Assembly: GCA_018262985.1 (NCBI GenBank)
Contig: JADFDI010000004.1
Location: 310,001-374,000, forward strand
DNA from: Spirochaetota bacterium
Lineage (GTDB): Bacteria; Spirochaetota; Spirochaetia; Treponematales; UBA12059
DNA length: 64,000 nt
Direction: 5' to 3'
Both the position numbers and the translations under genes were made by a program. The stretch's first letter is position 1; the number at the start of each line of letters is the position of its first letter. The notes under the pieces were generated by a model. The model was not told the DNA's origin, made no database searches, and worked only from the letters and a program-made list of their open reading frames with translations. This document shows positions 45,852 through 55,627 of the stretch, one piece after another.

Positions 45852-47692
45852 GCAGTCTCTCCCTTGGTTCCCGCCCCGGCGAGGCCGAGGACCTCGCGGA
45901 AGCTCTTGATGAAGTAATCGTCGTCCTCGCGGTCGCGCACCGCGAGGCGCACGAACTGGCCTTCCGGGAAGCCGCGCTTTCCGCTCAGATCCTTGATGAT
46001 GATGCGTTTCTCGTCCAGGAGGCGCTCGGCGAGCGAGCGGGCCGACACGCCGTTCCGCAGGCGGCACATCAGGTAGTTCGCCGCGGAGGGGTACAGGTCG
46101 AGCGCGCCGGTATCCGCGAGCAGGGCGGCGAAGCGCGCCCGCTCGGCCGCGATCAGGTCGCACGCGTGCCGGTAGTCCGCCTTGTACTTGTCGACCACCT
46201 GGAGGAAGAACTCGCCGAACGAGTTGACGTTCCACACGGGCAGGTCGCGGCGGATCTTCTCGACCAGCTCGAGGTCGCCGCTCGCGAGGACGCCGAGCCG
46301 GAAGCCCGGCACGCCGTAGCTCTTCGAGACGCTCTTGATGACGACGAGCCGCGGATTGTCGCGCAGGTACGCCTCGTCCAGGAGCGTGAAGCGCGCGTCG
46401 CGGTCGGCGAAGTCGACGAACGACTCGTCGACGACCAGCCGCTTGCCGCGCCGGCCCGCCTCGGCGACGAGCCTCAGGACCTCGGCTTCCGGCATGAAGC
46501 GGCCGGACGGGTTGTCGGGATTCACGAGCACGGCGGCGTCCGCCCCCGCGTCGAGGGCGGCGAGGATGTTGTCGGCCCCGTAGGCGAAATCGCGCCCGCC
46601 CGTCGGTATCTCGACGAAGCGATCCGCTCCGACGCGCGCGGGGTACTCGTTGAAGGCGGGAATGGTGCCCGCCACCCGACCCGGCAGGAAGCGGAAGAGC
46701 CGGTCGATCAGCTCGGCGGCGCCGTTCCCCACGACGATCTGCGACTCCGCGGTGCCGAACGCCTTGGCCGCGAGCTGGCCCTGCACGGCCGCGCCCGAAG
46801 GATAGTGCGACAGGAGGTCGCCGAAGCTTGACTTGATCTCGTGCGAAAGCCGTTCGGTCGGGAAGTACGGGTTCACGAGGTAGCAGTAGTCGCGCACCGC
46901 GGGAAAGCGCCAGAAGCCGCCGTAGCGCGCGTTCATGAGGTCGAGCTTCTCGGCCGCCGAGGAGAAGATCGTCTCGGCCACGCGGAGGTCGTGCGGGTCG
47001 TCGATCTCGTACCAGCGGCTGCCCTTTACGCGGTGGCCCTTGAGGTCGATGTCCTCGAGAAAGGCCAGGACTTTCAGCACCTGCTCGTAGTAGACGTTGT
47101 CGCCGAAGGCGGCCAGCCAGGCGTCCAGGAAGGGCAGGTAGTAGCGCTTCGAGAAATCCTTCGAGAATTTGTAGATGTTGACCGTCTTGTAGTAGTGGCC
47201 GATGTCGGTCCAGCGGAAATGGTCCTTGTCGATCACGCTGACTATGCTGCCGTCCTCGTCGAGCAGGGTCACCGTGCCGTCCATCCAGCTTTCGAAGCGC
47301 GAGACGACGGCGAGGTTCGGCGACGGATCGGCGAGCACCTCGCGCAACAGGGACGGTTCGAAGATCAGGTCGCTCTCGAGGAGCAGGACGTCGTCGTCGG
47401 CCATCCGTTCGCGGGCCAGCCAGAGGGAGTAGATGTTGTTGGTCTTGTCGTAGACGTCGTTCGCGACGTACTCGATGCGCAGGCCCGGATAGCGGTCGGC
47501 GATGTGCCCGATCAGCCGCTCCTTCCGGTAGCCCACCACGATGGTGACGTCGCGGACGCCCGCCGCCTCGATCGCTTCGAGCGCGTGGTCCACCAGGGCC
47601 TTGCCGTTCACCTGGACCATGCACTTGGTGCCGTCGCGCGTATACGCGCCGAGCCGCTTGCCCATGCCCGCCGCGAGTATGATCGCCCTCAT
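45848..47692 (-). CDS. Bifunctional cytidylyltransferase (LicC/PntC-like) - class I aminotransferase fusion
   Basis: A 614-residue two-domain protein. Residues 1-245 are a nucleotidyltransferase: [31 protein letters not shown] (89-93 region), LLESD (104-108) and [10 protein letters not shown] (227-236), as in LicC choline-phosphate and PntC aminoethylphosphonate cytidylyltransferases. Residues about 280-600 are a fold-type I PLP aminotransferase: NPDNPSG (391-397), Asp422, and SVSKSYG with Lys457 as the PLP lysine, most like HisC/CobD. Together they could make an amino-phosphonate or amino-alcohol phosphate and load it on CMP for the two LicDs. No PEP mutase gene is in the window, so the substrate is open. 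Confidence 0.85.
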   Translation of the reverse strand: MRAIILAAGMGKRLGAYTRDGTKCMVQVNGKALVDHALEAIEAAGVRDVTIVVGYRKERLIGHIADRYPGLRIEYVANDVYDKTNNIYSLWLARERMADDDVLLLESDLIFEPSLLREVLADPSPNLAVVSRFESWMDGTVTLLDEDGSIVSVIDKDHFRWTDIGHYYKTVNIYKFSKDFSKRYYLPFLDAWLAAFGDNVYYEQVLKVLAFLEDIDLKGHRVKGSRWYEIDDPHDLRVAETIFSSAAEKLDLMNARYGGFWRFPAVRDYCYLVNPYFPTERLSHEIKSSFGDLLSHYPSGAAVQGQLAAKAFGTAESQIVVGNGAAELIDRLFRFLPGRVAGTIPAFNEYPARVGADRFVEIPTGGRDFAYGADNILAALDAGADAAVLVNPDNPSGRFMPEAEVLRLVAEAGRRGKRLVVDESFVDFADRDARFTLLDEAYLRDNPRLVVIKSVSKSYGVPGFRLGVLASGDLELVEKIRRDLPVWNVNSFGEFFLQVVDKYKADYRHACDLIAAERARFAALLADTGALDLYPSAANYLMCRLRNGVSARSLAERLLDEKRIIIKDLSGKRGFPEGQFVRLAVRDREDDDYFIKSFREVLGLAGAGTKGETA

Positions 47693-47737
47693 CGTCCGAT
47701 ACCGCCTTTGTCTTTCGCGTGCTCGCCGGGAGCCGGC

Positions 47738-49192
47738 TCAGTAATGCGTGTCGAGGCCGATGAAGATCTCGTAGGCCTTCGCGCCGTCCCGCGGCGACGG
47801 CGCCGTGAGCGAGCGGTTTTCGATCACCGAAACCGGGTCGACGCCGACGCTGACGCGCCCGATCAGCGAACGCGCCGCGCGCGGGAAAACGAGCAGTTCC
47901 ATTCCGGTCCCGAGCCAGGCCCCCGACAGGTCGGTCAGCGCGGCGTCGAGGAAGGGCGAGGCCTGCAACTCGAAGCCGAAGAAGCGCATCCACGGTTTCC
48001 CGAACCAGGCCGCGGGGTCGAACTCGAGCGCGCGCAGCGGAAGGTCCAGGTTCAGGAACGCCGCGGCGTCGGCGGAGACGCGGGCGTTGAGGATGCCGCG
48101 GACGTCGCCGCCCGCCGCGGCATCGCTCGCGCCGGTCAGTATGGTGAAGGCCCGGACGCGGCCGGACGGTCCGATGACGCCGACGGGTAGGTAAGCGTTG
48201 GCGGAAACCTCCAGCCTCCCCGACCAGGCTCCGCTCCAGAGATTGTACGACCACGGGGTCGAGAGCGACGCCGTTACTCCCTTCCGGAAATTCCCGATCC
48301 AGTCCGAACCGCCGCCGGACAAGCCCGCACCGAGGTTCCAGGTCGGGCCCCGGCGCTCGTCGCCCACGTCGCCGCCCGGACGCCAGCTGCCGCCGAGTCC
48401 CGAATACGCGTTCCAGGAGACGGTCCGCAGGAGACCGAGGTCCTTGAGCAAGGCGGCTCCGAGCGATGCGTTGAACGAGTTGCGCAGGTACCAGAAATCG
48501 TCGAAGCGCGTCCCGTCGGAATCGAGCTCGTTGAGGCTGACGCCCTGGGCCGTCGACAGGCCGAGCGACAGCTCGCCGAGCGGGATGGAGACGCCCAGGC
48601 CGAGCTCGGCGGAATACGCGGAACCGCTCGCGTCGCCCAGCACCCAGCCGAGCGACTGCGTGAACGAGGCGTTCCAGACCAGGCCCGCCGCCATGAAGGG
48701 CACCGTGACGTTCGAGTACAGTTCGACGGTACGGGTTCCCGCGAGGTCGTCCTCATATATGACGTCGACGGAGAGCTTCTGGAAGGTGCCGAGGAAGTTG
48801 TAGTCGCGCGCCTTGACGTTGAGCTGCAGGCCGGAGTTGGAATCGTACTTGGGCTGCGGCAGGGCGATGATGTTCCAGGAATCCTTGACGCGGATCAGGA
48901 AGGACGCGGAAGCCGGCGACCCGGACTCGTCGACGCTCACTTCCACCGCGACGGATTCGAGCTGCCGCTGGTTCGCGAGGCGTTGGCGGATCTCCTCGGC
49001 GTAGGCGTCGAGCTCTTCGCGCGTCTCGAAGGTCCGGCCGATCTCCGCGTCGGCGGCCAGCTCGAGGGCGAAAAGCCGCGTCATGCCCTCGATTTCGTAA
49101 TCCACGGCGTCCAGCCTGAAGCCCGACGCCTGGGCGTTCAGGAGGAAGGCGGAGCACGCGAGGGCGAGAAAGAGCGGAGTTCGTTTATTCAT
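47738..49192 (-). CDS. Outer-membrane Omp85-like protein with one POTRA-like domain
   Basis: A 484-residue protein. Signal peptide [20 protein letters not shown] is followed by a POTRA-like module to about residue 105 ([20 protein letters not shown], then [16 protein letters not shown] and [11 protein letters not shown]). The rest is beta-strand-rich with [18 protein letters not shown], resembling the start of BamA/TamA-type barrels, and ends [10 protein letters not shown] with a terminal aromatic. ATG at 49192 has GGAG 6 nt upstream. It may place lipoprotein or glycan components in the outer membrane. One POTRA is fewer than in BamA, so it is a specialised relative. Confidence 0.7.
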   Translation of the reverse strand: MNKRTPLFLALACSAFLLNAQASGFRLDAVDYEIEGMTRLFALELAADAEIGRTFETREELDAYAEEIRQRLANQRQLESVAVEVSVDESGSPASASFLIRVKDSWNIIALPQPKYDSNSGLQLNVKARDYNFLGTFQKLSVDVIYEDDLAGTRTVELYSNVTVPFMAAGLVWNASFTQSLGWVLGDASGSAYSAELGLGVSIPLGELSLGLSTAQGVSLNELDSDGTRFDDFWYLRNSFNASLGAALLKDLGLLRTVSWNAYSGLGGSWRPGGDVGDERRGPTWNLGAGLSGGGSDWIGNFRKGVTASLSTPWSYNLWSGAWSGRLEVSANAYLPVGVIGPSGRVRAFTILTGASDAAAGGDVRGILNARVSADAAAFLNLDLPLRALEFDPAAWFGKPWMRFFGFELQASPFLDAALTDLSGAWLGTGMELLVFPRAARSLIGRVSVGVDPVSVIENRSLTAPSPRDGAKAYEIFIGLDTHY

Positions 49193-49220
49193 CCTGTTCT
49201 CCAATCATGAGCGGCTTGAA

Positions 49221-49973
49221 TCACCGAAGCGGCGCGATGGTGCGATCGAACATGTAGCCGAAGTACGATTTGACGCGGCCGACCAACGAAGACTCGAGGC
49301 GGTCGCGGAAGGCGCCGAACAGGTCGAACGCCTTGACGCCGCCCGCCGCGTAGCAATACAGGCGCCCGTCGCGCTGAAAGGCGTAGAGGGCCCAGACCAG
49401 GTCGCCCGGGCCCGCGGCCTTGAAATCGCGGTAGGTGTAGACGAGCGGTCCCTCGCTCACGTAGCGGAACGCGATCGTCGTCTGAGTCCGCTCCAGCTCG
49501 ATCGTCGCCTCGTAGTCGTCGAAGGGCTCCATCGCCACGAGGATCCTGATGCGCCGCTTGCCTCCCGCGTTGACGTCCGAGAGGACCTTCACGTAATCGA
49601 AAAGGTCGTAGTGGGTCTGCTGCCGCTCCGACCAGTACCGGATGCCCGGGTACGAGGCGAAGTCGAGCAGGGCCGCTTCGAGCGCCGGCAGGAGCGCGTC
49701 GCGCGACGGCACGGAAAGCATCAGCTCCGCGAGGTAGTTCGGCTTGAGCTTCCCCATGGCGGCGACGAGATCTCCGCCCCGCGCGTCGCCGGACGCGAGC
49801 GACAGTTCGCGGTACGACCCGAGCGATCGCACCACGGGCTTTCCGCCTGCGAGCGCGCGGAACTCGTCGGCCGACAGCTTCGCGAACGGCAAGGTCTGCC
49901 CGGCGGGCGCCGCCGCGGACAGGAGAACGAGAATCGCGCCCAGGATCGAGCGCGCGGCCGGTTTTCCGATCAT
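49221..49973 (-). CDS. Exported hypothetical protein (possibly DUF6675)
   Basis: A 250-residue protein with a signal peptide (SILGAILVLLSAAAPAGQ) and a soluble alpha/beta body: YLAELMLSVPSRDALLPALE, GIRYWSERQQTHYDLFDY, ARG-less core, then VKSYFGYMFDRTIAPLR at the end. I recall proteins of this kind, filed as DUF6675, in treponemes next to polysaccharide genes, but could not confirm. ATG at 49973 follows AGGTGG by 8 nt; GTG at 49985 is an alternative. It lies between the regulator and the Omp85-like gene, so a role in surface assembly in the periplasm is plausible. Confidence 0.6.
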   Translation of the reverse strand: MIGKPAARSILGAILVLLSAAAPAGQTLPFAKLSADEFRALAGGKPVVRSLGSYRELSLASGDARGGDLVAAMGKLKPNYLAELMLSVPSRDALLPALEAALLDFASYPGIRYWSERQQTHYDLFDYVKVLSDVNAGGKRRIRILVAMEPFDDYEATIELERTQTTIAFRYVSEGPLVYTYRDFKAAGPGDLVWALYAFQRDGRLYCYAAGGVKAFDLFGAFRDRLESSLVGRVKSYFGYMFDRTIAPLR

Positions 49974-50010
49974 GGCGTAGCCCACCTCGTACGTGAAACC
50001 GTCGGGGGTC

Positions 50011-50619
50011 TCATCCGGATACCGATTTCGGCAACAAAACGTCCCGAAGGGACAGCGCGTCGGCGGCCGCTCGCCCGTCCGCCCGGGGCGGCTCGGTCAG
50101 CCGTTCTCCCCACACCACGCAGACGTCGCTCGAAGCGGCCATGCGCGCCGCGCGCTCGAGGTCGCCGGTGCGGGCGTAGAGGAGCCCGTGGCGTCCGCAG
50201 GCGTACTCGAGCAGGAAGTCGAGGTCGCTCGGGCCCGCGAGGACGATCCGGGCGAAGCCGCGCCGCTTGCGCTCCATCACGAAGCCCTCGATCAGGTCGC
50301 GGTAGAGCGACACGGAGCGCGAGGCCCGGCGGAAGTAGCGGTAGGCGCGTCGCGCGATCTCGTTGATCCCGTCGCCCGTCATGGCGTAGTGGAGCTTGCG
50401 GGCGTTCACCCGCTTGATGAGGATCCAGCCCTTCTCGACGCAGCGCCGGAGCATGGCGTTGGTCAAGCCCAGCGAAAGGCCCGCGTCCTCCGCGAGCCGC
50501 CGCTGCGTCACGGGACCGCCGCCGGAGCGTTCCGCTTCCCAGATGCCTTCGAGCAAAATGAGCTCGGAGTCGGCCTCCGGGACGGAGCCGGCCTGGGGAT
50601 CGAATGCGATGTCGTTCAT
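50011..50619 (-). CDS. Winged-helix transcriptional regulator
   Basis: A 202-residue protein. Residues about 20-85 form a winged helix: ELILLEGIWEAERSGGGPVT, RRLAEDAGLSLGLTNAMLRR as the helix-turn-helix and LIKRVNARKLHYAMT as the wing. The C-terminal part (RIVLAGPSDLDFLLEYACGR, then SDVCVVWGERL) looks like a small Rossmann-like sensor or interaction domain. It is the first gene of the leftward glycan train and probably regulates it. Its own promoter region holds an inverted repeat at 50784-50804. No NusG/RfaH-type antiterminator is present in the window. Confidence 0.75.
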   Translation of the reverse strand: MNDIAFDPQAGSVPEADSELILLEGIWEAERSGGGPVTQRRLAEDAGLSLGLTNAMLRRCVEKGWILIKRVNARKLHYAMTGDGINEIARRAYRYFRRASRSVSLYRDLIEGFVMERKRRGFARIVLAGPSDLDFLLEYACGRHGLLYARTGDLERAARMAASSDVCVVWGERLTEPPRADGRAAADALSLRDVLLPKSVSG

Positions 50620-50783
50620 GGGTTTGGCTTCTGGATACGGGCATCCGGAGGAAGGCCTTGAGCCTGCCTCCGGCGCGATCGGATGGACGCCCCGTCAACT
50701 CGGCGCGCGGCCGAAACACGCGCGTCGCGCCCCGTGGCGCTGTCGTCGCGGACCGTCCGGACTGGTCGGATGGATCACGCGAG

Positions 50784-50832
50784 CTTGTTCAAAACGTGAA
50801 CAAGTCTAGCGCGATTTTATGCAGGAACACAA
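50784..50832 (-). promoter_or_regulatory. Inverted repeat and candidate promoter upstream of the winged-helix gene
   Basis: CTTGTTCA-N5-TGAACAAG (50784-50804) is an 8-bp-arm inverted repeat. On the minus strand TTGTGT (50832-50827), an 18-nt spacer and TAGACT (50808-50803) form a plausible sigma-70 promoter whose -10 overlaps the repeat. Binding of the regulator here would give autoregulation. The 255-bp gap 50620-50874 holds nothing else I can support; the leader would be about 180 nt. Confidence 0.5.
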
Positions 50833-50874
50833 GGGAGTGGAGTTTTTTGATGACCTACGTAGCGTATCGGATAG

Positions 50875-51954
50875 CTATTCCTCGCCGTCCTTCGGACGCA
50901 CGAGGACCACCGCGCTTTCCTTCATGTAATGGAAGAGGATGAAGATGGCGCCGACGACGATCCACGAGGCGTACATCACGGTCACGGCGACGCCTTCGCT
51001 CAGGTAGGTGACCGAAATGGCGGCCATGGCCAGCGCGAGCGACATGGTGTAGATGACCGCCAGGATCTGCCTTCCGTTGAGCCCGAAGCCGAGCAACTTG
51101 TGGTGGAGGTGCAGCCGGTCGGGGGTATAGAACGGTACCCGATTCTTGGCGCGCCTGATGATGGCGGAAACGGTGTCGAGGATGGGGATGAGGGCGATGG
51201 TGATCGCCATGGGCAGGTTCGGGGCCGTCGAGCCGTTCCGGGCCTGGGAGAGCGGCAGGACGGCGACCGCGAAGCCGAGGAAGAGGCTGCCCGCGTCGCC
51301 CATGAAGATGCTGGCCGGGGGGAAGTTGTAGAAGAGGAAGCCGATGCCGGCGCCGAGCACGGCGCTCGCCATGATGCCCGTCGCCACGTCGCCGTTGCGG
51401 TAGGCCATGTAGGTGTAGGCCCCCGCGGCGATGACCGAGATGCCGCCGGCCAGGCCGTCGAGGCCGTCGATCAGGTTCACCGCGTTCATGACGCCGACCA
51501 GCCACACGAAGGTGACGACGGGACCGGCGTAACCGAGTTGGATGACGGGCAGGCCGAAAGGCAGGGCGATGCGCTTGAACGAGAATCCGGCCGCGACGAC
51601 GACGAGCGCCACGAGCACCTGCACCAGCAGCTTCCAGCGCGCCTTGAGGTTCAGGAAGTCGTCGGCGAGGCCGAGGCCCGCCATCGCCGCGAACCCCGCG
51701 ACGACCGCGAGGGACGGAAGGTCGAAGGGGAAGGCCTGCCGGGCCGAAGGGGCTATCCACGCCACCGCCGCGACGAAGGCCGCGGCCGCCGAGAACGTGA
51801 TGCCGATCCCTCCGAGCCGCGGGATGTTTCCCGAGTGGATCTTCCTTTCATCCGCCCGGTCGAACCAGCCGCGGCGATGCGCCACGGCCAGCACGAGCGG
51901 AATGGCGAAGATGTTGATGATGCCCGCGATCACTGCCGTCGTTGCGAATATCAC
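50875..51954 (-). CDS. Undecaprenyl-phosphate GlcNAc/HexNAc-1-phosphate transferase (WecA/TagO family)
   Basis: A 359-residue polytopic protein with about ten helices. Family sites: ADDFLNLKARWK (97-108) with Asp98-Asp99 for Mg, VNLIDGLDGLAGG (159-171), FMGDAGSLFLG (217-227) and DRLHLHHKLLGFGL (the HIHH-type loop). It transfers an N-acetylhexosamine-1-phosphate to undecaprenyl phosphate at the inner membrane. It is the second initiating enzyme in the window, next to the export proteins. It lies 56 nt after the SLBB protein gene. Confidence 0.93.
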   Translation of the reverse strand: MIFATTAVIAGIINIFAIPLVLAVAHRRGWFDRADERKIHSGNIPRLGGIGITFSAAAAFVAAVAWIAPSARQAFPFDLPSLAVVAGFAAMAGLGLADDFLNLKARWKLLVQVLVALVVVAAGFSFKRIALPFGLPVIQLGYAGPVVTFVWLVGVMNAVNLIDGLDGLAGGISVIAAGAYTYMAYRNGDVATGIMASAVLGAGIGFLFYNFPPASIFMGDAGSLFLGFAVAVLPLSQARNGSTAPNLPMAITIALIPILDTVSAIIRRAKNRVPFYTPDRLHLHHKLLGFGLNGRQILAVIYTMSLALAMAAISVTYLSEGVAVTVMYASWIVVGAIFILFHYMKESAVVLVRPKDGEE

Positions 51955-52010
51955 GTTTCACCTCTCGAAGTCTCGCGGTCCATTTTGAATGGGAACCCGA
52001 CGCGCCGGAC

Positions 52011-54338
52011 TCAGCGCGTGAATTGTATGATGCCGAGCACGAGGCTCGCCACCGAGATGACCGTGCCGATGATCCCGGAGATCCGGCCGAAGGTATAGAC
52101 GAAGGAGTTGGACCTCACCACGATGGAATCCTCGGGCTCGATGATCGAACCCTTGGCGCGGCGCGTGCCTTCCTTCGTCACGATGTCGAGGGCGTCCCCC
52201 GAGTTCCGTTCGCGGTCGATGCCGCCCGCCAGGTTGACGTAGTACTCCCAGTCGCGCTCGGGGATGTATGGGTAGCGCCCCGGCAGCTCGACGGCCCCGG
52301 ACACGCTGACGAAGAACTGGCGGAACGGCACTATGACCACGTCGCCGGGCTCGAGCGAAATATCGTCGGTAAAGTCCTTGTCGTACAGATATTTGCCGAG
52401 ATCCACGGGTATCAGGGTGGTTCCGCGCCGCAGGAAGGCCGATTGGAGGTCGGAGGAGGGCGAAAACTGTCCGCGCAGGGCCTTGGCCGCCGAGGAGAGG
52501 CGTTCGCCGGGCACGAAAGTGTAGGGCACCCGATTAGAGGAATCGAGCCGGTCCTTGTCGGAGCCAGCGCCGACCGCGCCTTCGAACCAGCACACCGGCA
52601 AGAGCTCCTCGAGGCCGGCCACCGACACCGAGTCGCGGTCCGTCAGGGCGAAGTCGCGCGATTCGGACCACTTCAAGTAAAGCTTCTCGCCGGTCGGCGA
52701 CACCGGGCTCAAGGGTCGCACCAAGGTGAGCCGCTCGAGGTCGGCCCGCTCGGTGAAGCCGAGCGCGTAGGCTTCCACCAGGTCGGAAAGATCCTCGCCG
52801 GGGAGCAGCTGGTAGGTGCCGGGCCGGCGCACCGAGCCCGCCACCGTGACGATGCGCTCGGCGCGCTTGACCACGATCGTGTCGCCGGGCACCAGGTAGG
52901 GGTCCTGCGCGATCTCGCCGTAGCGCTCCGCGCGGAAGAGGTCGTAGACGCGCTCGTCGCCGGAGGCGGAGCGCACCACGATGTCCCGGAAGGACGAATA
53001 GCGCGTGAAGAACGGATGCGCCGCACTCGAGAGCCGGGTCAGGCCGGAGGCGTTGATCCACGCCGACTTCGTCACCTCGCCCGTGACGAAGATGTCGAGC
53101 GAGCCGAAGGGGATGACCAGGCGGTCTTCGGGCTCGAGCTCGAGGTCGATGGAAGGCTCGTAGGCGAAGAGGATGCGTTCGAGGTCGACCGCGATCCGTT
53201 CGGCTCCGTCCCCGCGCGTCACGAAGGCGCGACGGAGGTCGGCCCCGGGCAGAATGCGCGCACCGAGAGCGCGGACCACCCGCGAGAGCCGGTCGCCGGG
53301 CTTCCAGGGAATGCGATCCGTGCCGTACTGCGCGGCGGCCTCGGCGCCGGTCCGGACGGCGCCTTCGACGTAGATCACGGGGAGGTAGGACGAACGGTCC
53401 GGCACGCTCAACGCGTCGCCGTCGCGGAGGCCGACGCCCGCGGCCTCGCCGATCGAGACGAAGACCATGGAGCCCTCGGGCATGGCGGCGTCGGGGCGCC
53501 GGCTCAGGACGGCGAGGTCGGGCCGCGCCACGGGAGTCAGGCCGTCGGCGTAGTACTCGACGAGCTCATTGGCGCCCTCGCCCGGCAGCAGCTGGTAGGC
53601 GCCCGGACGCCGAACCGCCCCCGCGATGGAAACCTGGCGCTCGTAGCGCGAGAACTCCACCGTGTCGAAGGGCCGGAGGTAGGGATCCTGCGTCAGGTCG
53701 CCGTGGCGGCGTGCCTTGAACAGGTCGTAGGTCCGCCGCGTCCCGTCGGCGGAGACCACGGCGAGCGCGCGGTCCGACGCGTACGCCGTCCCTTCGCCGA
53801 GCAGGGATGACAGCCTCGAAAGTCCCCACGCGTAGCGGATGCCCGAGCTCTTCGCCTCGCCCTTGACGAACACCTGGAAGACGCTCACCGCCTTGATGTA
53901 GACGCGCGGCGAGGAGCCCGGGTAAGCCGCGAGCACGCGCTTCTCGGCCTGGTCCCTGAACTGCGGGAAGGTGAGACCCTTGAGGTTCAGCGGAGCCAGG
54001 TTCGGCAGGGCGAAGCGGTAATCGGCCTCGACCGGCGCCTCGATGGTCACCGTGCCGCCTGCGGTCAGGAAGACCACCGAGTACACGTCGCCGATGGTCA
54101 CCGGATAGTCCGGGGTCGACATGGCGAGGGCCGCGCGGCCGGCCGGGGAAGTCACCGTGGCGTCGAGGGAGGACGCCGCCTTGTCGACCGTGTCGGAGCC
54201 GGACAGCCCCGCGGCGGCCCCCTGGCTGGCGGCGTCGGCGGTGGCGCCCGCGGCGTCCTCCGCGCTCAGGAAAATCTGGGCCCGGGCGCCGGTCGCGAGC
54301 AGGAAGAGGACGAGGCTTGCAAGTACGACGCGCTTCAA
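52011..54338 (-). CDS. Polysaccharide export outer-membrane protein with multiple SLBB domains (OPX/Wza family)
   Basis: A 775-residue protein, large for the family. Signal peptide MKRVVLASLVLFLLATGARA, then a Poly_export domain (YPVTIGDVYSVVFLTAG, PRVYIKAVSVFQVFVKGEA) and about five SLBB-type repeats with the recurrent pattern GAVRRPGAYQLLPGEG, TGEVTKSAWINASGLTRLSS, AGSVRRPGTYQLLPGED and SGAVELPGRYPYIPERD. The C-terminus has a membrane helix (GIIGTVISVASLVLGIIQF), like the Wza barrel helix. TTG at 54338 has GGAGG 7 nt upstream and overlaps the PCP stop (TTGA). It would form the periplasm-to-surface channel. Confidence 0.9.
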   Translation of the reverse strand: MKRVVLASLVLFLLATGARAQIFLSAEDAAGATADAASQGAAAGLSGSDTVDKAASSLDATVTSPAGRAALAMSTPDYPVTIGDVYSVVFLTAGGTVTIEAPVEADYRFALPNLAPLNLKGLTFPQFRDQAEKRVLAAYPGSSPRVYIKAVSVFQVFVKGEAKSSGIRYAWGLSRLSSLLGEGTAYASDRALAVVSADGTRRTYDLFKARRHGDLTQDPYLRPFDTVEFSRYERQVSIAGAVRRPGAYQLLPGEGANELVEYYADGLTPVARPDLAVLSRRPDAAMPEGSMVFVSIGEAAGVGLRDGDALSVPDRSSYLPVIYVEGAVRTGAEAAAQYGTDRIPWKPGDRLSRVVRALGARILPGADLRRAFVTRGDGAERIAVDLERILFAYEPSIDLELEPEDRLVIPFGSLDIFVTGEVTKSAWINASGLTRLSSAAHPFFTRYSSFRDIVVRSASGDERVYDLFRAERYGEIAQDPYLVPGDTIVVKRAERIVTVAGSVRRPGTYQLLPGEDLSDLVEAYALGFTERADLERLTLVRPLSPVSPTGEKLYLKWSESRDFALTDRDSVSVAGLEELLPVCWFEGAVGAGSDKDRLDSSNRVPYTFVPGERLSSAAKALRGQFSPSSDLQSAFLRRGTTLIPVDLGKYLYDKDFTDDISLEPGDVVIVPFRQFFVSVSGAVELPGRYPYIPERDWEYYVNLAGGIDRERNSGDALDIVTKEGTRRAKGSIIEPEDSIVVRSNSFVYTFGRISGIIGTVISVASLVLGIIQFTR

Positions 54339-55552
54339 GAACGGACCTCCCCGCGGAGCTTGGCCATGGCCTCCGGATCCTTGCGGATGTTGCCGACGGC
54401 TTCGAGCACGAACGCGGCCAGCACGCTCAGGAAGAAGCCGGCCATGGTGACGACGACGCAGAGCATGCCGCGGCTCGGGCCCGATTTCTTGTCGGGGGCC
54501 TCGGCCAGCTCGATGACCTGGAAACTCGGGCCCGAGCCTTCCTCGTCGAGGCGGGCCAGCTCGTACTGCTGGGTCAGCAGCTTGAAGATCTCGCCCTGCA
54601 CCAGGAGGTCGCGCTGGAGGGCCGCGTACTCGAAGGTTATGCCCGTGATGTCCTGCCCCCCGGGCAGGATGCTCGAACGGCCGCTCTCGAGCTCGGCGAT
54701 CTTCGAGGCGATGCTGCTCCGCTCCGTGCGGAGGCGGCGGATCACCGGATCGTCCACCCGGGAGAACTCGAGGTAGTTCTCGATCTCCATGTCCTTCATG
54801 ATGAGCTCGGAGCGCAGGCGGGCCAGGACGGTCACCTGCTCGGTGGCCAGGGCGTCGACGCTCAGGATGCCGTACTTCGAGGTGAACACGGAAATCTGGG
54901 CCTGTATGCGGTCGATCTCGACCTGCACGTCGGCCAGCTTGCCCTCGAGCAGGCCCTTCTGTTCGCTGGCGCGCTTGCCGCTCAGGGCCGCGAAGCGCCG
55001 GTCGAGGATCTCGACGGAACGGTTGACCACCCTGGCCGCGTACTCGGGGTCGATGTCCTCGAAGGAAAGGGAGACGGTTCCCGACTTCTCGTCGAGCGCG
55101 GCGGAGAAATGCTCCAGGAAGGCGGCCCGCGTCTCGCTCTTGACGTTCTTCTTGATTTCGTAGCGGCCGGTGAAGTCGAACTCGGCGTTGAGCTCGTCGA
55201 CGGCCGTGTTGGACTTGGCCAGCAGGATGGCCAGCTCCGCCTTGGAACCGCCGCCCGTCGAAACCCCGGCCAGCGAGGCCAGGCTGCCTAGTCCGCTCGA
55301 GGCCAGCATGCCCGCGATGCCGCCGCCCGAATCCTCGGACACCAGCACCACCGCCTTGGGCGTGTAGAGGTTGGGCAGGTAGCTCTTGTCGGCCGGAAGG
55401 ACGAGCGAGCCGATGGCGAATAGCAGCACGGCGACGGCGGCGCCCGCCGTGCCGAACATGATCAGCTTCCTGTGCCTGAGCAGGGTGGCCAGGAGGTCGA
55501 TGAGGGAAATCTCGTCCTCGGCCGGATTGACGGGAACAACTTCGTTTTCCAT
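54335..55552 (-). CDS. Polysaccharide chain-length/co-polymerase protein (Wzz/GumC family)
   Basis: A 405-residue inner-membrane protein. EISLIDLLATLLRHRKLIMF leads into helix 1 (about 29-52), a large periplasmic coiled-coil region follows (SELIMKDMEIENYLEFSRVD), and helix 2 lies near 372-395 (GMLCVVVTMAGFFLSVLAAF). A Gly/Ser-rich insert (GGGIAGMLASSGLGSLASLA) lies after helix 1. No C-terminal BY-kinase domain is fused. It sets chain length and couples export to the SLBB protein downstream, with which it overlaps by 4 nt. Confidence 0.9.
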   Translation of the reverse strand: MENEVVPVNPAEDEISLIDLLATLLRHRKLIMFGTAGAAVAVLLFAIGSLVLPADKSYLPNLYTPKAVVLVSEDSGGGIAGMLASSGLGSLASLAGVSTGGGSKAELAILLAKSNTAVDELNAEFDFTGRYEIKKNVKSETRAAFLEHFSAALDEKSGTVSLSFEDIDPEYAARVVNRSVEILDRRFAALSGKRASEQKGLLEGKLADVQVEIDRIQAQISVFTSKYGILSVDALATEQVTVLARLRSELIMKDMEIENYLEFSRVDDPVIRRLRTERSSIASKIAELESGRSSILPGGQDITGITFEYAALQRDLLVQGEIFKLLTQQYELARLDEEGSGPSFQVIELAEAPDKKSGPSRGMLCVVVTMAGFFLSVLAAFVLEAVGNIRKDPEAMAKLRGEVRS

Positions 55553-55627
55553 GGGACGTCCTGAGTCGGGATTCGGTGAAAGAGTATAGCGGAACGGTCC
55601 GGGAAGGTGAACCGACCCGGAGCGCCG

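Noticed and set aside
43121-48190. Long plus-strand frames opposite the polysaccharide genes
   Set aside because: They are antisense shadows rich in Arg, Gly, Val and Glu, without recognisable motifs or ribosome sites.
44766-48254. A 1162-codon open frame ending in Gmd
   Set aside because: Only the last 361 codons match Gmd; the rest is the out-of-frame shadow of the cytidylyltransferase fusion and the Omp85-like gene.
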